Below, in pieces: positions 54,176 to 64,000 of a stretch of 64,000 bases of DNA (position 1 is the first letter of the stretch; every line of letters starts with the position of its first letter). Source of the stretch: Corynebacterium breve. Lineage in GTDB: Bacteria > Actinomycetota > Actinomycetes > Mycobacteriales > Mycobacteriaceae. Both the position numbers and the translations under genes were made by a program. The notes beneath the pieces were generated by a model. That model was not told where the DNA came from and did no database searches. It saw only the letters and a list, made by a program, of their open reading frames with translations. The stretch lies in contig NZ_CP126969.1 of NCBI RefSeq assembly GCF_030252165.1, forward strand, positions 930,001-994,000, read 5' to 3'.

Positions 54176-55597
54176 ATGGCGGACCAACCGCTCACACTGG
54201 CCGAGAAGGTCTGGCGCGACCACGTGGTCAAGCAGGGGCAAAACGGCGACCCAGATCTGATCTACATTGACTTCCAGCTTCTACACGAGGTCACTAGCCC
54301 ACAGGCGTTCGACGGCCTGCGGATGGCGGGGCGCACCATGCGTCACCCAGAGCTACACCTAGCGACCGAGGATCACAATGTACCTACCGAGGGAATCGTC
54401 ACCGGCTCACTTCTTGAGATCAAGGAGCAGACCTCCCGCGTACAAGTAGAAACCCTGCGCAAGAATTGCGAAGAATTCGGCGTGCGTCTCCATTCGATGG
54501 GCGACGAGCAGCAGGGCATCGTGCACACCGTCGGCCCGCAGCTGGGCATTACCCAGCCAGGCATGACCATCGTGTGTGGCGACTCGCACACCTCCACCCA
54601 CGGCGCGTTCGGCTCGATCGCAATGGGAATCGGAACCTCTGAGGTTGAGCACGTCATGGCGACCCAGACACTGTCCCTCAAGCCGTTCAAGACCATGGCG
54701 ATCGAGGTCTCCGGCGAACTCCAACAAGGCGTTTCTGCAAAGGATCTGATTCTGGCGATCATCGCGAAGATCGGCACCGGCGGTGGCCAAGGCCACATCA
54801 TCGAGTACCGCGGAGAAGCAATCGAGAAGCTCTCCATGGAAGCACGTATGACTATCTGCAACATGTCCATCGAGGCAGGCGCGCGTGCCGGCATGGTTGC
54901 GCCTGACCAGAAGACCTTTGACTACGTCGAAGGCCGCGAGTTTGCGCCGAAGGGCGCGGACTGGGACGAAGCGGTTGCCTATTGGAAGACCCTGCCCACC
55001 GACGAGGGTGCGCAGTTTGACACAGTTGTTGAAATCGACGGTTCCGCACTGACCCCATTTGTCACCTGGGGTACCAACCCGGGTCAAGGCCTGCCGCTCA
55101 GCGCCAACGTTCCAGACCCAGAGGATTTCGGGGACGAGGGCTCCAAACAATCCGCCGAAAAAGCTCTGGCATATATGGATCTGACTCCAGGCACTCCGCT
55201 GCGTGATATCAAGATCGATACCGTCTTCTTGGGATCCTGCACCAACGCCCGCATCGAGGATCTGCGTGCTGCGGCATCCGTTGTGGAAGGTCGCGCGATT
55301 GCAGAGGGAACTCGCATGATGGTGGTGCCGTCCTCCACGATCGTGAAGCAACAGGCCGAAGAAGAGGGATTGGACAAGATCTTTACCGACTTCGGCGCCG
55401 AGTGGCGCACCGCGGGTTGCTCCATGTGCCTGGGCATGAACCCAGACCAGCTCAAGCCTGGAGAGCGCTCCGCTTCCACTTCAAACCGAAACTTTGAAGG
55501 CCGCCAGGGCCCAGGTGGACGCACGCACCTTGTCTCGCCACTGGTCGCCGCCGCCACCGCAGTCACCGGCCACCTGTCCAGCCCAGCCGATCTGTAA
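54176..55597 (+). CDS. leuC: 3-isopropylmalate dehydratase large subunit LeuC
   Basis: 473 residues from ATG 54176; the longer frame from 53927 runs into ltbR and is spurious. The enzyme isomerises 2- to 3-isopropylmalate in leucine synthesis. The 4Fe-4S ligands lie in [14 protein letters not shown] and [14 protein letters not shown], and the substrate motifs in [27 protein letters not shown] gives a strong ribosome site. Confidence 0.97.
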   Translation: MADQPLTLAEKVWRDHVVKQGQNGDPDLIYIDFQLLHEVTSPQAFDGLRMAGRTMRHPELHLATEDHNVPTEGIVTGSLLEIKEQTSRVQVETLRKNCEEFGVRLHSMGDEQQGIVHTVGPQLGITQPGMTIVCGDSHTSTHGAFGSIAMGIGTSEVEHVMATQTLSLKPFKTMAIEVSGELQQGVSAKDLILAIIAKIGTGGGQGHIIEYRGEAIEKLSMEARMTICNMSIEAGARAGMVAPDQKTFDYVEGREFAPKGADWDEAVAYWKTLPTDEGAQFDTVVEIDGSALTPFVTWGTNPGQGLPLSANVPDPEDFGDEGSKQSAEKALAYMDLTPGTPLRDIKIDTVFLGSCTNARIEDLRAAASVVEGRAIAEGTRMMVVPSSTIVKQQAEEEGLDKIFTDFGAEWRTAGCSMCLGMNPDQLKPGERSASTSNRNFEGRQGPGGRTHLVSPLVAAATAVTGHLSSPADL

Positions 55598-55608
55598 GGA
55601 GAATTAGC

Positions 55609-56199
55609 ATGGAAAAGTTCACCACTCACACCGGCGTTGGCGTTCCACTGCAACGCACAAACGTTGATACCGACCAGATCATCCCGGCTGTCTTCCTCAA
55701 GCGCGTCACCCGCACCGGCTTCGAGGATGGATTGTTCAACAACTGGCGCACCAATGAACAGGATTTCGTCCTCAACCAAGAGCCATACAAGGCAGGATCC
55801 GTGCTTTTTGCCGGACCTGATTTCGGTACTGGCTCGTCCCGCGAGCACGCGGTGTGGGCCCTAATGGATTATGGTTTCAAGGCTGTTTTCAGCCCTCGTT
55901 TCGCAGACATCTTCCGCGGTAACTCCGGCAAAGCCGGCCTGCTCGCGGGACTCATGGCTGAATCCGACATCGAGCTGATTTGGAAGCTGCTTAACGAGGA
56001 ACCAGGCCGCGAAGTTATCGTGTCACTCGAGGACCGCACCGTCACAGTTGGCGAATCGAGCTATACCTTTGACATCGACGATTACACTCGCTGGCGTCTC
56101 ATGGAGGGCCTCGACGATATCGGGCTCACCCTGCGCGAAGAAGACGCGATCGTTGATTTCGAAGCTCAACGTCCCGCCTTCAAACCCGCTGTACAGTAG
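55609..56199 (+). CDS. leuD: 3-isopropylmalate dehydratase small subunit LeuD
   Basis: 196 residues, eleven bases after leuC. The swivelling domain motif [26 protein letters not shown] and substrate loop [25 protein letters not shown] are complete. It forms the active enzyme with LeuC. Confidence 0.97.
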   Translation: MEKFTTHTGVGVPLQRTNVDTDQIIPAVFLKRVTRTGFEDGLFNNWRTNEQDFVLNQEPYKAGSVLFAGPDFGTGSSREHAVWALMDYGFKAVFSPRFADIFRGNSGKAGLLAGLMAESDIELIWKLLNEEPGREVIVSLEDRTVTVGESSYTFDIDDYTRWRLMEGLDDIGLTLREEDAIVDFEAQRPAFKPAVQ

Positions 56200-56211
56200 G
56201 TAGTTTTCTTG

Positions 56212-56264
56212 GCCTTCCGCAAAACCGTGCGACCCACCGTACGGTTTTGCGGAAGGCTACTTTT
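56212..56264 (+). terminator. Terminator after leuCD
   Basis: GCCTTCCGCAAAACCGT (56212-56228) pairs with ACGGTTTTGCGGAAGGC (56241-56257), a 17-bp perfect stem followed by TACTTTT. It separates leuD from the convergent mutT1. Confidence 0.92.
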
Positions 56265-56269
56265 AACAC

Positions 56270-57277
56270 CTACCGCACAGGCAAAGGCGAAGGCAGATAA
56301 TCCGCCCCTGTCAGCTCACCATTGTTAAACGACAGCACCCACACCGACGCCTTTTTCGCCTTGATCTCAATATCAATCGGGAGCCGCCCGTTCGCCGACA
56401 ACCAAGCGATCACATCCGGAATGCTCAACCCCTGGCTCACGATCACGCTCACACCACCTTCATTTACAACGTCCATGAAGGCCTGCTGTGCGCCCACAAG
56501 ATCGTCGATAAGCCCGTCATCGCCCAATCGCTTATCGACGATCACGTCTAACCCAAGTTCGTCGGCAAGCGGTGCAACGGTTTGCTGGCACCGATCAGGT
56601 ACCGCAGAGTAGATGCGATCGGGGCCGAAAGGCGCAAGCATTGGCACGAGCATTTCTGCTTGGCGACGACCCTTCTTCTCTAGCGGTCGCAGATTGTCGT
56701 CTCCGGCCCACTTCTCGCGCTCGTGGGCTTTGGCGTGGCGGACGTAGAGAATGCGGGAAGTCGCGGGAAGTCGGAAGCGCTTCTCGGCTTTAACTAGGAC
56801 TTCGCGGTCGAGATCATAAGTCATGATGTCTTGGGCCTCGGCGATGGGGAGCCAGCGAATCTCGTCGACTTCCTCATTGGGTGCGAATTCACCGCCTATG
56901 ACTTCGCCGGTCCAGTAGTAGACCACCTTGGTGCGATCCAGCACTGGGTAAATTGTGCGACCGAGAAGCTTTCCTAGGCGCACTTCGTATCCCGTTTCTT
57001 CGAGGATCTCACGTACTGCCGTGACCGGCAGCGACTCTGCTGGGTCGACTTTTCCCTTAGCCAAAGACCAATCGTCGTAGCCAGGGCGGTGGATACAAGC
57101 GACCTCGATGGAATCTATATCACTCAAATCTCCACGCCATAGCACAGCGCCCGCGGCAAGAGTTGTCCGTTTGAACTCCTTCGCGGGGTCCTTCGGAATC
57201 ATTTGGAGACGCCCCGTGACGAGCTTTTCTCCTTGTGCATCTTTGTCTTGCTCATGCAGTGCGTTGTTCTTGCCCAT
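56270..57277 (-). CDS. mutT1: MutT1-type Nudix hydrolase fused to histidine phosphatase
   Basis: 335 residues. The Nudix box [20 protein letters not shown] matches GX5EX7REUXEE (about residues 75-100). After a linker, a histidine phosphatase domain begins [15 protein letters not shown] (RHG-type motif, ~178). This fusion is the MutT1 architecture of mycobacteria, which sanitises 8-oxo-guanine nucleotides and can act on diadenosine polyphosphates. ATG 57277 is used; a start at the [10 protein letters not shown] methionine is possible. Confidence 0.88.
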   Translation of the reverse strand: MGKNNALHEQDKDAQGEKLVTGRLQMIPKDPAKEFKRTTLAAGAVLWRGDLSDIDSIEVACIHRPGYDDWSLAKGKVDPAESLPVTAVREILEETGYEVRLGKLLGRTIYPVLDRTKVVYYWTGEVIGGEFAPNEEVDEIRWLPIAEAQDIMTYDLDREVLVKAEKRFRLPATSRILYVRHAKAHEREKWAGDDNLRPLEKKGRRQAEMLVPMLAPFGPDRIYSAVPDRCQQTVAPLADELGLDVIVDKRLGDDGLIDDLVGAQQAFMDVVNEGGVSVIVSQGLSIPDVIAWLSANGRLPIDIEIKAKKASVWVLSFNNGELTGADYLPSPLPVR

Positions 57278-57373
57278 AACTTCTTATTGTGGCGCACTCG
57301 AAGACGATTCGCTATCTCATCTAAGATGATCTTCACAAGAAATTGGACGAATCTAAGTAAGGGGCGCTGCACG

Positions 57374-58372
57374 GTGGTCAATGTTGCGATCATGGGAGCC
57401 GGTTCATGGGGCACGACACTGGCCAAAGTCTTTGCAGACGCAGGAAACACTGTGACCCTGTGGGCACGTCGCGACTCACTTGCCCGCGAGATCCAAGCCA
57501 CCCGCGTCAACCCCGATTACCTGCCTGATGTGGAGCTTCCAGAGGCTGTTTCGGCAACGTCCGACGCCACCGCTGCACTCGAGGGTGCCACCATCGTTGT
57601 CTTCGCAGTGCCTTCGCAAACCATGCGCGAGAACCTCACAGTCTGGTCGCCACTGTTGCCTCACGACGCAACACTTGTCTCAATTTCCAAGGGTATTGAG
57701 TCGGGAACGTACAAACGGATGACCGAAGTCATCGCGGAAATCACCGGGGCCGACCAAAGCCGAATTGCCGTCTTGACCGGACCGAACCTTGCACGCGAGA
57801 TCGCCGAAGAGCAGCCCGCCGCCACCGTCATCGCATGTATCGATGAGAATCGCGCCAAGCTCGTGCAAGCTGCCTGCGCCACCGGTTATCTCCGCCCGTA
57901 CACCAACACCGACGTTATTGGGTGCGAGATTTCCGGTGCCTGTAAGAACGTGATCGCGCTTGCCTGCGGTATGGCATCGGGTAGGGGACTGGGTGAGAAC
58001 ACACTCGCTACAGTGATTACGCGCGGACTCGCGGAAATCACTCGGCTGGGCATGGCGCTTGGCGCGGATCAGCGCACGTTTGCTGGACTGGCCGGGATTG
58101 GCGACCTCGTCGCTACCTGCAGCTCCCCGCTGTCACGTAACCGCACCTTCGGTTACCAACTGGGGCAGGGCGGCACCTTGGAAGAAGCGAAGGAAGCCAC
58201 GCATGGTCAGGTCGCCGAGGGCGTTATTTCGTCGGAAAGTATTTTTGATCTAGCAGGCACCGTTGGTGTAGAAATGCCAATTACCCAGGCTGTTTACGCG
58301 GTCTGCCATCGCGACATGACCGTGGCGGATATGGTCGTAGCCCTCATGGGCCGGTCGAAGAAGTCGGAATAG
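57374..58372 (+). CDS. gpsA: Glycerol-3-phosphate dehydrogenase GpsA
   Basis: 332 residues from GTG 57374, with AAGGGG nine bases upstream; the frame to 57203 is unlikely. NAD(P) site [51 protein letters not shown], catalytic Lys in [18 protein letters not shown] and [16 protein letters not shown]. It makes sn-glycerol-3-phosphate for phospholipids. Followed by ddl after nineteen bases. Confidence 0.96.
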   Translation: MVNVAIMGAGSWGTTLAKVFADAGNTVTLWARRDSLAREIQATRVNPDYLPDVELPEAVSATSDATAALEGATIVVFAVPSQTMRENLTVWSPLLPHDATLVSISKGIESGTYKRMTEVIAEITGADQSRIAVLTGPNLAREIAEEQPAATVIACIDENRAKLVQAACATGYLRPYTNTDVIGCEISGACKNVIALACGMASGRGLGENTLATVITRGLAEITRLGMALGADQRTFAGLAGIGDLVATCSSPLSRNRTFGYQLGQGGTLEEAKEATHGQVAEGVISSESIFDLAGTVGVEMPITQAVYAVCHRDMTVADMVVALMGRSKKSE

Positions 58373-58391
58373 GAAAAGGTAGGATGAGCGC

Positions 58392-59453
58392 GTGATCCGT
58401 ATTGCAGTTATTTATGGTGGTCAATCCACTGAGCACTCCATTTCGTGCATCTCGGCCGGAGCCATCATGGCAGAGCTGGACCGGTCAAAGTACGACATCG
58501 TCCCAGTTGGCATAACTCGCGAAGGCGCGTGGGTGGAGGGCTCGCTCGACCCAGTCGGCGAAGCTCGTTTGCCCGAAGTCACCATGGGCAGGGAAATTCA
58601 ACTCGCGGTAAGCCCGACTCGTCGCGGTCAGCTCATCGATGTGACCTCTGGCGAAACCATCGCAACTGTTGACGTCGCATTCCCCGTTTTGCATGGTCCG
58701 TACGGTGAAGACGGCACTATCCAAGGGCTGCTGGAGATGTCTGGCCTGCCGTATGTCGGCACCGGCGTGCTGTCGAGCGCGTGTGGCATGGACAAGGAAT
58801 TCACCAAGAAACTCATGATGGCCGAGTCGCTTCCAGTCACCGATGAGTACATTTTGCGTGGCGACGACGTTTTGCCCGAGGATCAAAAAGCCCGCCTTGG
58901 CCTGCCTGTTTTTGTGAAGCCGGCGCGTGGCGGATCGTCGATCGGAATTTCTAAGGTGACCGATTGGGATGAACTTGGCGCGGCTATCCGATTGGCTCGC
59001 GAATCGGATGACAAGGTGATCATCGAATCTGAGATCGTTGGAGACGAGGTCGAAGTTGGTGTGCTTGAATATCCCGATGGTCGCCTAGTTGCCTCTTCGC
59101 CTGCGAAGTTGTTGGGGACTGAGGATTCCGATGAGGGGTTCTACGGTTTCGAGACCAAGTACCTGGATAATGTCGTTTCCGCCGAGATTCCAGCGCCTTA
59201 CGACGAGGAGACGATTCGTCAGCTCAAGGCGCTGGCGATCGAGACTTTCCGGGCGCTCAACTGCACTGGCCTGTCTCGAGTGGATTTCTTTGTGACAGAG
59301 AAGGGCCCGGTGTTGAATGAGGTCAACACCATGCCAGGTTTCACACCGATTTCGATGTACCCACAAGTCTTTGCCGCCGATGGTGTGGGTTACGCGGAGC
59401 TTTTGGACACTTTGATCCAAACTGCGCTGGCCCGCGGTGGTCGAATGGCTTAG
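58392..59453 (+). CDS. ddl: D-alanine--D-alanine ligase Ddl
   Basis: 353 residues from GTG 58392, with TAGGA seven bases upstream. ATP-grasp enzyme: IAVIYGGQSTEHSISCISAG, FPVLHGPYGEDGTIQGLLE, PVFVKPARGGSSIGISKV and the Mg/substrate site RVDFFVTEKGPVLNEVNTMPGFTPISMYP. It makes the D-Ala-D-Ala end of peptidoglycan stem peptides. The gpsA-ddl pair is conserved in corynebacteria and is ended by a very strong terminator. Confidence 0.97.
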   Translation: MIRIAVIYGGQSTEHSISCISAGAIMAELDRSKYDIVPVGITREGAWVEGSLDPVGEARLPEVTMGREIQLAVSPTRRGQLIDVTSGETIATVDVAFPVLHGPYGEDGTIQGLLEMSGLPYVGTGVLSSACGMDKEFTKKLMMAESLPVTDEYILRGDDVLPEDQKARLGLPVFVKPARGGSSIGISKVTDWDELGAAIRLARESDDKVIIESEIVGDEVEVGVLEYPDGRLVASSPAKLLGTEDSDEGFYGFETKYLDNVVSAEIPAPYDEETIRQLKALAIETFRALNCTGLSRVDFFVTEKGPVLNEVNTMPGFTPISMYPQVFAADGVGYAELLDTLIQTALARGGRMA

Positions 59454-59485
59454 TTTTCGTGCAGTTTGGGTACATCTCGAACGCC

Positions 59486-59548
59486 AAAACCCGAACGCCC
59501 TGGATGGAAACTCACTGCGAGTTAAGCCATCCAGGGCGTTCGGGTTTT
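59486..59548. terminator. 22-bp perfect-stem terminator after ddl, bidirectional
   Basis: 59486-59507 pairs perfectly with 59527-59548 (AAAACCCGAACGCCCTGGAT and its complement continue to the tips), 19-base loop. It carries four As at one end and four Ts at the other, suited to ending both ddl and the convergent DUF3515 gene. Confidence 0.92.
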
Positions 59549-59579
59549 GCCATTCGGGTTCTGCGAAGGGCGTCCGGAA

Positions 59580-60512
59580 CTACTTCTCCGGCACAGACTC
59601 GGCAATCGCGTCAGTCAACTTGACCACTGCCTCGTTGCCCACCGCCTGAGGCATGGAAGCCGCGATCTCAGCCTCCCGGCCCAGCGCGAACCACGTCGAG
59701 GAGGTAGAGCCATTAATCAATTTGGTGTCCTCGAACCAAGGAACGCCATTGATCTGATTCAGTTGCACGCCCGCCTCGTAGTTCTCGGGTTCCGCGACAC
59801 CGCAGCGCAGCACAACTGGTTCCTGGCCGTCAGCAACCCAGGCCGCGGTGAACTCCTCAGCTACTTCCAAACGCTTGTAACCCTCGGCTACTTCATCAGG
59901 CAAGACGCTCATCAGAGGCGCACACGCCGAAGAATCGCCACCAGCCAGCTGCTTTAAAGGCGCATCGCTTGGATTCACTGGCTGTTCTTTCAGCTCAGCG
60001 ACAGGTAATTCGGACACAGGCTCCGTGGCACCATCCAAACCAAGTTCATCAGTGGTCACGGCCACCACAGGGAAGCGATCTGTGGTGTACCACGTCTTCA
60101 ACGTGGATCCGGGTGTGGCGTCATCAACGCGCAACCATTCCGCACCGCCGATGTTTTCCGTGGAGGAATACTCGGTGTACTGCAGCGGAACGTCGACGCC
60201 ACAACGCAGAGTAATACGCTCGAGTTCGCTGGTCTGCCAGGCTGCGGCACCAGCCGGTGCGGGCTCGACCAGCTCGGCACGTTTGTGGCCAAGCAGTTCG
60301 TCGGGAAGCGATTCCAACAGCGAGGCGCATTCCGCGGATTCAGCATCGGGGGCGGGCAGTGGAGTCATGGCAACTGGCTGATTAGTCAGCCTGTCAAAGT
60401 ACACTTTTGCACCGACAATGACCGCGAGAACCAGCGCCAAGGCTAGGCCGAGGCTGATGTAGACCGGTGTTCGGTTAAATTGGAGTTCATCACTCGACGT
60501 ATCGTGAGTCAT
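59580..60512 (-). CDS. Membrane-anchored protein with two tandem DUF3515-like units
   Basis: 310 residues from ATG 60512. One N-terminal membrane helix (PVYISLGLALALVLAVIVGA) and an extracytoplasmic remainder. Unit 1 (about 58-175): CASLLESLPDELLGHKR...AAAWQ...ITLRCGVDVP...EWLR...TTDRFPVVAV. Unit 2 (about 195-300): CAPLMSVLPDEVAEGYKR...AAWV...VVLRCGVAEP...PWFE...ALGREAEIAAS. The DUF3515 family normally has one such unit of ~110 residues with two Cys; here it is doubled. Function unknown. Other in-frame starts upstream run into the thiL promoter. Confidence 0.8.
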   Translation of the reverse strand: MTHDTSSDELQFNRTPVYISLGLALALVLAVIVGAKVYFDRLTNQPVAMTPLPAPDAESAECASLLESLPDELLGHKRAELVEPAPAGAAAWQTSELERITLRCGVDVPLQYTEYSSTENIGGAEWLRVDDATPGSTLKTWYTTDRFPVVAVTTDELGLDGATEPVSELPVAELKEQPVNPSDAPLKQLAGGDSSACAPLMSVLPDEVAEGYKRLEVAEEFTAAWVADGQEPVVLRCGVAEPENYEAGVQLNQINGVPWFEDTKLINGSTSSTWFALGREAEIAASMPQAVGNEAVVKLTDAIAESVPEK

Positions 60513-60526
60513 AAACCTAAAGTCTA
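60513..60526 (-). promoter_or_regulatory. -10-like TAGACT, leaderless start of DUF3515 gene
   Basis: TAGACT (60526-60521, minus strand) lies eight bases before ATG 60512. Confidence 0.4.
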
Positions 60527-60546
60527 CTGAAAGGCTTCCGCCACCT

Positions 60547-61509
60547 ATGTTCAGCACCGGTTTTCCTACTGATGGCCCCACGCTGGGTGATATCGGTGAG
60601 CATGCGGCAATTCAAGTGATCGTGGATGCTGCGCCTTCGTCGGTAAATGGTGACGACGCAGCCGTGCTCATGCACGCTTCTCCGAACTCACGTGCGGTGG
60701 CCACCACGGACATGCTGGTCGAAGGTCGCCATTTCCGCAGCGATTGGACTACCCCGTTTCAGCTGGGTCGGAAGGCCATCGTGCAGAACTTCGCCGATGT
60801 TGAAGCGATGGGTGCCCGCCCGATCGCGGCCCTTCTGGCGATCTCCGCACCGGTGCACACCCCGGTGGCAGTGGTCAGGGGGATTGCCGAAGGAATTGCC
60901 TCGCGTTGCGACGAATACGCGGCTGAGCTGGTTGGCGGCGACCTGACCGCGGGCGAGCAGCTTGTCCTTTCCGTGACCGCCATCGGCTCGCTTGGTGGAA
61001 ATCTTCCCGAGCTTTCCCTGGATCGCGCCCGAGTTGGCCAGCGCGTGGTCGCGCACGGACGCATCGGTTACTCTGCCGCTGGGCTCGCGCTTTTGTCTTC
61101 GGGGAGGAAAATCCCGGATTCCCTTGTTCCACTTGTGGAATCTCACCAGGCACCTTGCTTGACTCCCGGTCGCGGTGTGATCGCTCGCGCCGCCGGTGCC
61201 ACGGCCATGACTGATAATTCCGACGGACTTGTCCAGGATCTGCAGCTGATTGCAACGCGCTCGGGCGTCGGCATTAACGTGTCTTCAGTCTCGATCCAAC
61301 CCGACGCCTTGCTCATCGAGGCAGGCGAACTCCTTGGAGTCGATCCATGGCTGTGGGTACTCTCCGGTGGGGAAGACCACACTCTCCTCGGCACCACAAG
61401 CGGCCAAGCGCCGGCGGGTTTCCGCTCGATTGGTCAGGTGACCAAGGGAGATGCGGTTCGCATCGACGGCCGTAGCCCGAAGTTCGGCGAAGGATGGCAC
61501 AGTTTCTAA
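60547..61509 (+). CDS. thiL: Thiamine-monophosphate kinase ThiL
   Basis: 320 residues. PurM-like fold: [39 protein letters not shown] (Mg/substrate), [52 protein letters not shown] and [12 protein letters not shown]. It phosphorylates thiamine monophosphate to the diphosphate cofactor, which IlvB needs. Followed by ung after one base. Confidence 0.95.
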   Translation: MFSTGFPTDGPTLGDIGEHAAIQVIVDAAPSSVNGDDAAVLMHASPNSRAVATTDMLVEGRHFRSDWTTPFQLGRKAIVQNFADVEAMGARPIAALLAISAPVHTPVAVVRGIAEGIASRCDEYAAELVGGDLTAGEQLVLSVTAIGSLGGNLPELSLDRARVGQRVVAHGRIGYSAAGLALLSSGRKIPDSLVPLVESHQAPCLTPGRGVIARAAGATAMTDNSDGLVQDLQLIATRSGVGINVSSVSIQPDALLIEAGELLGVDPWLWVLSGGEDHTLLGTTSGQAPAGFRSIGQVTKGDAVRIDGRSPKFGEGWHSF

Positions 61510-61510
61510 C

Positions 61511-62155
61511 ATGGCACTACCTGTTCATCCCTCGTGGCAACAAGTCCTTGCACCGGTCGAAGACCAAATTCACCGGCTCGGCGATTTCCTCCGCTCAGAG
61601 CCTGCTTTTCTACCCGCGGGCGACAACATCTTGCGCGCCTTCCACGATCCCTTTGATTCAGTCAAGGTACTGATCGTTGGCCAAGACCCGTATCCAACAC
61701 CTGGTCACGCCATGGGCTTAAGCTTTTCGACGATGCCGGGAGTCAAACCTCCTCGCTCGCTGATGAACATCTACAAGGAGCTTAACGACGACCTCGGTAT
61801 CCCTCCGCGCTCGGACGGAGACCTGTCGAGGTGGGCTGACCAAGGCGTGCTGCTGCTGAACAGGGTGCTCACCGTCCGTCCAGGTGCCGCAGGTTCGCAC
61901 CGTGGAAAAGGATGGGAGCAGGTGACAGAGCATGCCATCCGCGCCCTAGCTCAGCGTGGCACACCGTTGGTTGCGATCCTGTGGGGCCGTGACGCACAGC
62001 AGGCCAAGAAGTTCCTCGGTGATACCCCCGTTATCGCATCGGCACACCCTTCGCCGCTTTCAGCTAGCCGCGGATTCTTCGGTTCACGTCCCTTTTCTCA
62101 AGCAAACGTATCTCTCACCGGCCAGGGTGCCACGCCCGTCGACTGGCAACTGTAA
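61511..62155 (+). CDS. ung: Uracil-DNA glycosylase Ung (family 1)
   Basis: 214 residues from ATG 61511. [21 protein letters not shown] holds the water-activating Asp; [14 protein letters not shown] and the leucine-loop motif [20 protein letters not shown] hold the uracil-recognition and catalytic His residues. It removes uracil from DNA in base-excision repair. The start lies one base from the thiL stop. Confidence 0.96.
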   Translation: MALPVHPSWQQVLAPVEDQIHRLGDFLRSEPAFLPAGDNILRAFHDPFDSVKVLIVGQDPYPTPGHAMGLSFSTMPGVKPPRSLMNIYKELNDDLGIPPRSDGDLSRWADQGVLLLNRVLTVRPGAAGSHRGKGWEQVTEHAIRALAQRGTPLVAILWGRDAQQAKKFLGDTPVIASAHPSPLSASRGFFGSRPFSQANVSLTGQGATPVDWQL

Positions 62156-62166
62156 ACTTATCGATC
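62153..62166 (+). promoter_or_regulatory. -10-like TAAACT, possible leaderless start of DAK gene
   Basis: TAAACT (62153-62158) lies eight bases before ATG 62167 and overlaps the ung stop. Confidence 0.35.
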
Positions 62167-63711
62167 ATGTCAACGTTTCCTTCCGAGCTGAATGGCGCCC
62201 GACTTCTTTCTTGGGCGCAACGTGCCGTTGACGAACTCAACCGACGCCGTGAAGACATCAACGCCCTCAACGTTTTCCCGGTACCGGATGCAGACACTGG
62301 CTCCAACATGGCCTACACAATGAACGCGGCATTGGAGCACGCGAAGGCCCTCGGAACTGATGCGCCTGCAGATAAGGTTGCCGAGGCCCTGGCCACCGGC
62401 AGCGTCAGGGGCGCACGTGGCAACTCCGGTGTGGTGCTCTCCCAAGTGCTGCGTGGTTTGGCCCAATCCGCATCGACGGGAAGCATCGATGGTGCCTGCG
62501 TGGCGGACGCCCTCGATGTGGCGGTTCGCTTTGTTGATCGCGCGATAGCTGATCCCGTGGAAGGAACCGTGATTACGGTGCTTCGTTCGGCGTCAACGGC
62601 CGCACGCACTGCGGGGCCACAGCTTCACGACGTCGTCGTGGCCGCATCTGAGGCAGCTCGGACAGCTTTGGCAAACACGCCTTCGCAGCTAGGTGCCTTG
62701 CGCGAAGCAGGAGTTGTGGATGCCGGCGGTGCAGGGCTCGTCGTCTTGCTTGATGCCCTTTACAGTGAAGTGACGGGTGAAGAAGCGGAAGAATCGTCGT
62801 TAAGCAATGCCGGAGCGTTGCACCCTGAAACGCATGGGGGACAGGGCGAACTGGAAATTATGTTCTTCTACGAAGGTGACGTGGCCGAGCTGGAAGAGAT
62901 TCTGAAGCCCCTGGGTGATTGCCTGGTTGTTGCGCGCAGCAGTGAGACTGAGGGGACCGTGCATGTACATTCTCATGATGCAGGGCGCGTGATCGAAGCT
63001 GCTTTTGCTGCGGGGCAGGTCAGTGACCTTCGCCTCGAAATTTTGCCAGGGGGACCGCGCACGTCGACGCCCGAACGCATCGTCATGGCTGTGACCCCGC
63101 CGGGATCGTTAGCGGAGTTGTACACCCAGGCATCGGCGACTGTAGTGAACCCGAGCGAAGACATCGTCGCGGAGATTTTGTCGACGATTCGTGCTTCCGG
63201 TGCCCAAGAGATTGTGCTTTTGCCCAACGGCATGCTGGACAATCGCAGCCTCATCGCAGTGGAGAAGGCCACCGCTGCGTTTGAACAGCAGATCACTTTG
63301 CTGCCCACTGTGCGCCTCGTCTCTGGTATCGCGGCTTTGGCGGTTCACGATCCGTCGCAGCCTCTGGCCACGGCGTCGTACACGATGTCGGAGGCAGCAG
63401 GGGAGATGCGACTAGCGGTGGTCACGGAGGCTAGCCGTGCAGTGTTGACCAAGTCTGGTCCGGCGTCGAAAGGCGATATCGTCGCACATGCGCACGGCGA
63501 GGTCATCGCGGTGGGAGATTCGTTGGCAGAAACGATCGCGTCGTGTTGTCGCCGTCTCTTAGAACCCGGCGGCGAAATGGTCACCCTGCTTGTGCGCTCG
63601 GAGTTTGTCGATTCGATTGTCCAGGAAGAACTTGCGCAGACCCTCGATGTCGAGGTCGTAGTTTATCCTGCAGATGCATTAGACGTGTTGGCGGAAATCG
63701 GGGTGGAGTAG
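62167..63711 (+). CDS. DAK-domain protein, FakA/YloV type
   Basis: 514 residues. N-terminal DhaL-like domain: LNVFPVPDADTGSNMAYTMNAAL (Asp triad for Mg-ATP) and SVRGARGNSGVVLSQVLRGLA. The middle (EIMFFYEGDVAELEEILKPLGDCLVVA) and C-terminal (EIVLLPNGMLDNRSLIAVEKA...RLVSGIAALAVHDPSQPL) domains match FakA, which phosphorylates fatty acids bound to DegV-type FakB proteins. No FakB is in view. In actinobacteria the gene is commonly next to recG, as here. Confidence 0.88.
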   Translation: MSTFPSELNGARLLSWAQRAVDELNRRREDINALNVFPVPDADTGSNMAYTMNAALEHAKALGTDAPADKVAEALATGSVRGARGNSGVVLSQVLRGLAQSASTGSIDGACVADALDVAVRFVDRAIADPVEGTVITVLRSASTAARTAGPQLHDVVVAASEAARTALANTPSQLGALREAGVVDAGGAGLVVLLDALYSEVTGEEAEESSLSNAGALHPETHGGQGELEIMFFYEGDVAELEEILKPLGDCLVVARSSETEGTVHVHSHDAGRVIEAAFAAGQVSDLRLEILPGGPRTSTPERIVMAVTPPGSLAELYTQASATVVNPSEDIVAEILSTIRASGAQEIVLLPNGMLDNRSLIAVEKATAAFEQQITLLPTVRLVSGIAALAVHDPSQPLATASYTMSEAAGEMRLAVVTEASRAVLTKSGPASKGDIVAHAHGEVIAVGDSLAETIASCCRRLLEPGGEMVTLLVRSEFVDSIVQEELAQTLDVEVVVYPADALDVLAEIGVE

Positions 63712-63715
63712 CGCC

Positions 63716-64000
63716 GTGTTGGGGTTTCGGGATGACCGTCTCCTTGTCGACGTAATTCCGGAGAAGGAGGCGCAGCAGCTAAAGAAGCACCTTGGGCTTT
63801 CGACGTGTCAAGATCTCCTTGAACACTATCCGCGACGTTATATCCACTACGGTGGAACTTCAGCAATCATGTCTGCTCACGACGGCGACACGATTAGCTT
63901 CATGGGTACGATCCAGGCGGTGCGTGGCGAGTGGCGTCGCAATAAACACATCTTGCACCTGACCATCTTTGATGGCGTCACCAGCGTGCGCGCAACATAC
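63716..64000 (+). CDS. recG: ATP-dependent DNA helicase RecG, N-terminal part (cut by window edge)
   Basis: The frame opens at GTG 63716, four bases after the previous stop, and is open to the window end. The 95 visible residues include LGLSTCQDLLEHYPRRYIHYG and GDTISFMGTIQAVRGEW, the start of the wedge/OB domain that binds the fork. RecG rescues stalled replication forks. Helicase motifs lie beyond the window. Confidence 0.9.
   Translation, partial: MLGFRDDRLLVDVIPEKEAQQLKKHLGLSTCQDLLEHYPRRYIHYGGTSAIMSAHDGDTISFMGTIQAVRGEWRRNKHILHLTIFDGVTSVRATY

Overview
The window is chromosomal DNA of a Corynebacterium species. The order lysG, GST, ilvD, PH protein, mscCG, ilvBNC, serA, leuB, odx, gltX, ltbR/leuCD, mutT1, gpsA, ddl, thiL, ung, DAK, recG follows the Corynebacterium glutamicum map as I remember it. 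A mycolyltransferase and an IclR-type LtbR-like regulator divergent from leuCD fit the same genus. All assignments come from reading the sequence; no database search was run.

Core left arm (1-35 kb). Branched-chain amino acid synthesis dominates: ilvD, then ilvBNC preceded by a leader peptide rich in Ile, Leu and Val and an attenuator-type terminator, then ilvC, serA and leuB. Between them lie a GT87-like mannosyl/arabinosyltransferase, the MscCG-type glutamate channel, a CDF metal exporter, a DUF262 protein, two related lipoproteins, a Tat-exported PhoX phosphatase, CstA with its small YbdD partner, a cNMP/CBS/DUF294 signalling protein with a DnaQ-type exonuclease, an FAH-family oxaloacetate decarboxylase, isochorismate synthase, gltX, tRNA-Gln and tRNA-Glu, a cupin protein, an alpha/beta hydrolase and a GT4 glycosyltransferase.

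Accessory island (about 35.1-51.05 kb). It starts at a second tRNA-Glu(CTC) whose 3' half is overlapped by a truncated serine recombinase. Two near-identical 1362-bp IS3-family elements in the same orientation (36579-37940 and 42236-43597) bracket a small minus-strand cassette. In transcription order this holds a sensor histidine kinase, a 53-residue secreted two-cysteine peptide whose stop overlaps the response-regulator start, the response regulator, an 18-bp perfect palindrome, a secreted protein broken at a G7 tract, and a translationally coupled small membrane protein. I read it as a candidate peptide-signalled, bacteriocin-like system and consider it the best candidate for something undescribed. 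To its right is a decaying type III restriction-modification operon: mod lost its 5' part, and res and a following AlbA_2 (Schlafen-type) gene each carry a one-base loss in a poly-A run. An IS150-group IS3 element ends the island.

Core right arm (51-64 kb). Mycolyltransferase, membrane-anchored hydrolase, ltbR, leuCD, mutT1 (Nudix plus histidine phosphatase), gpsA, ddl, a protein with two tandem DUF3515-like units, thiL, ung, a DAK/FakA-type kinase and the start of recG.

Many genes have a TAnnnT hexamer 6-8 nt before the start codon and no Shine-Dalgarno sequence, which suggests leaderless transcription. This was used to choose several starts.
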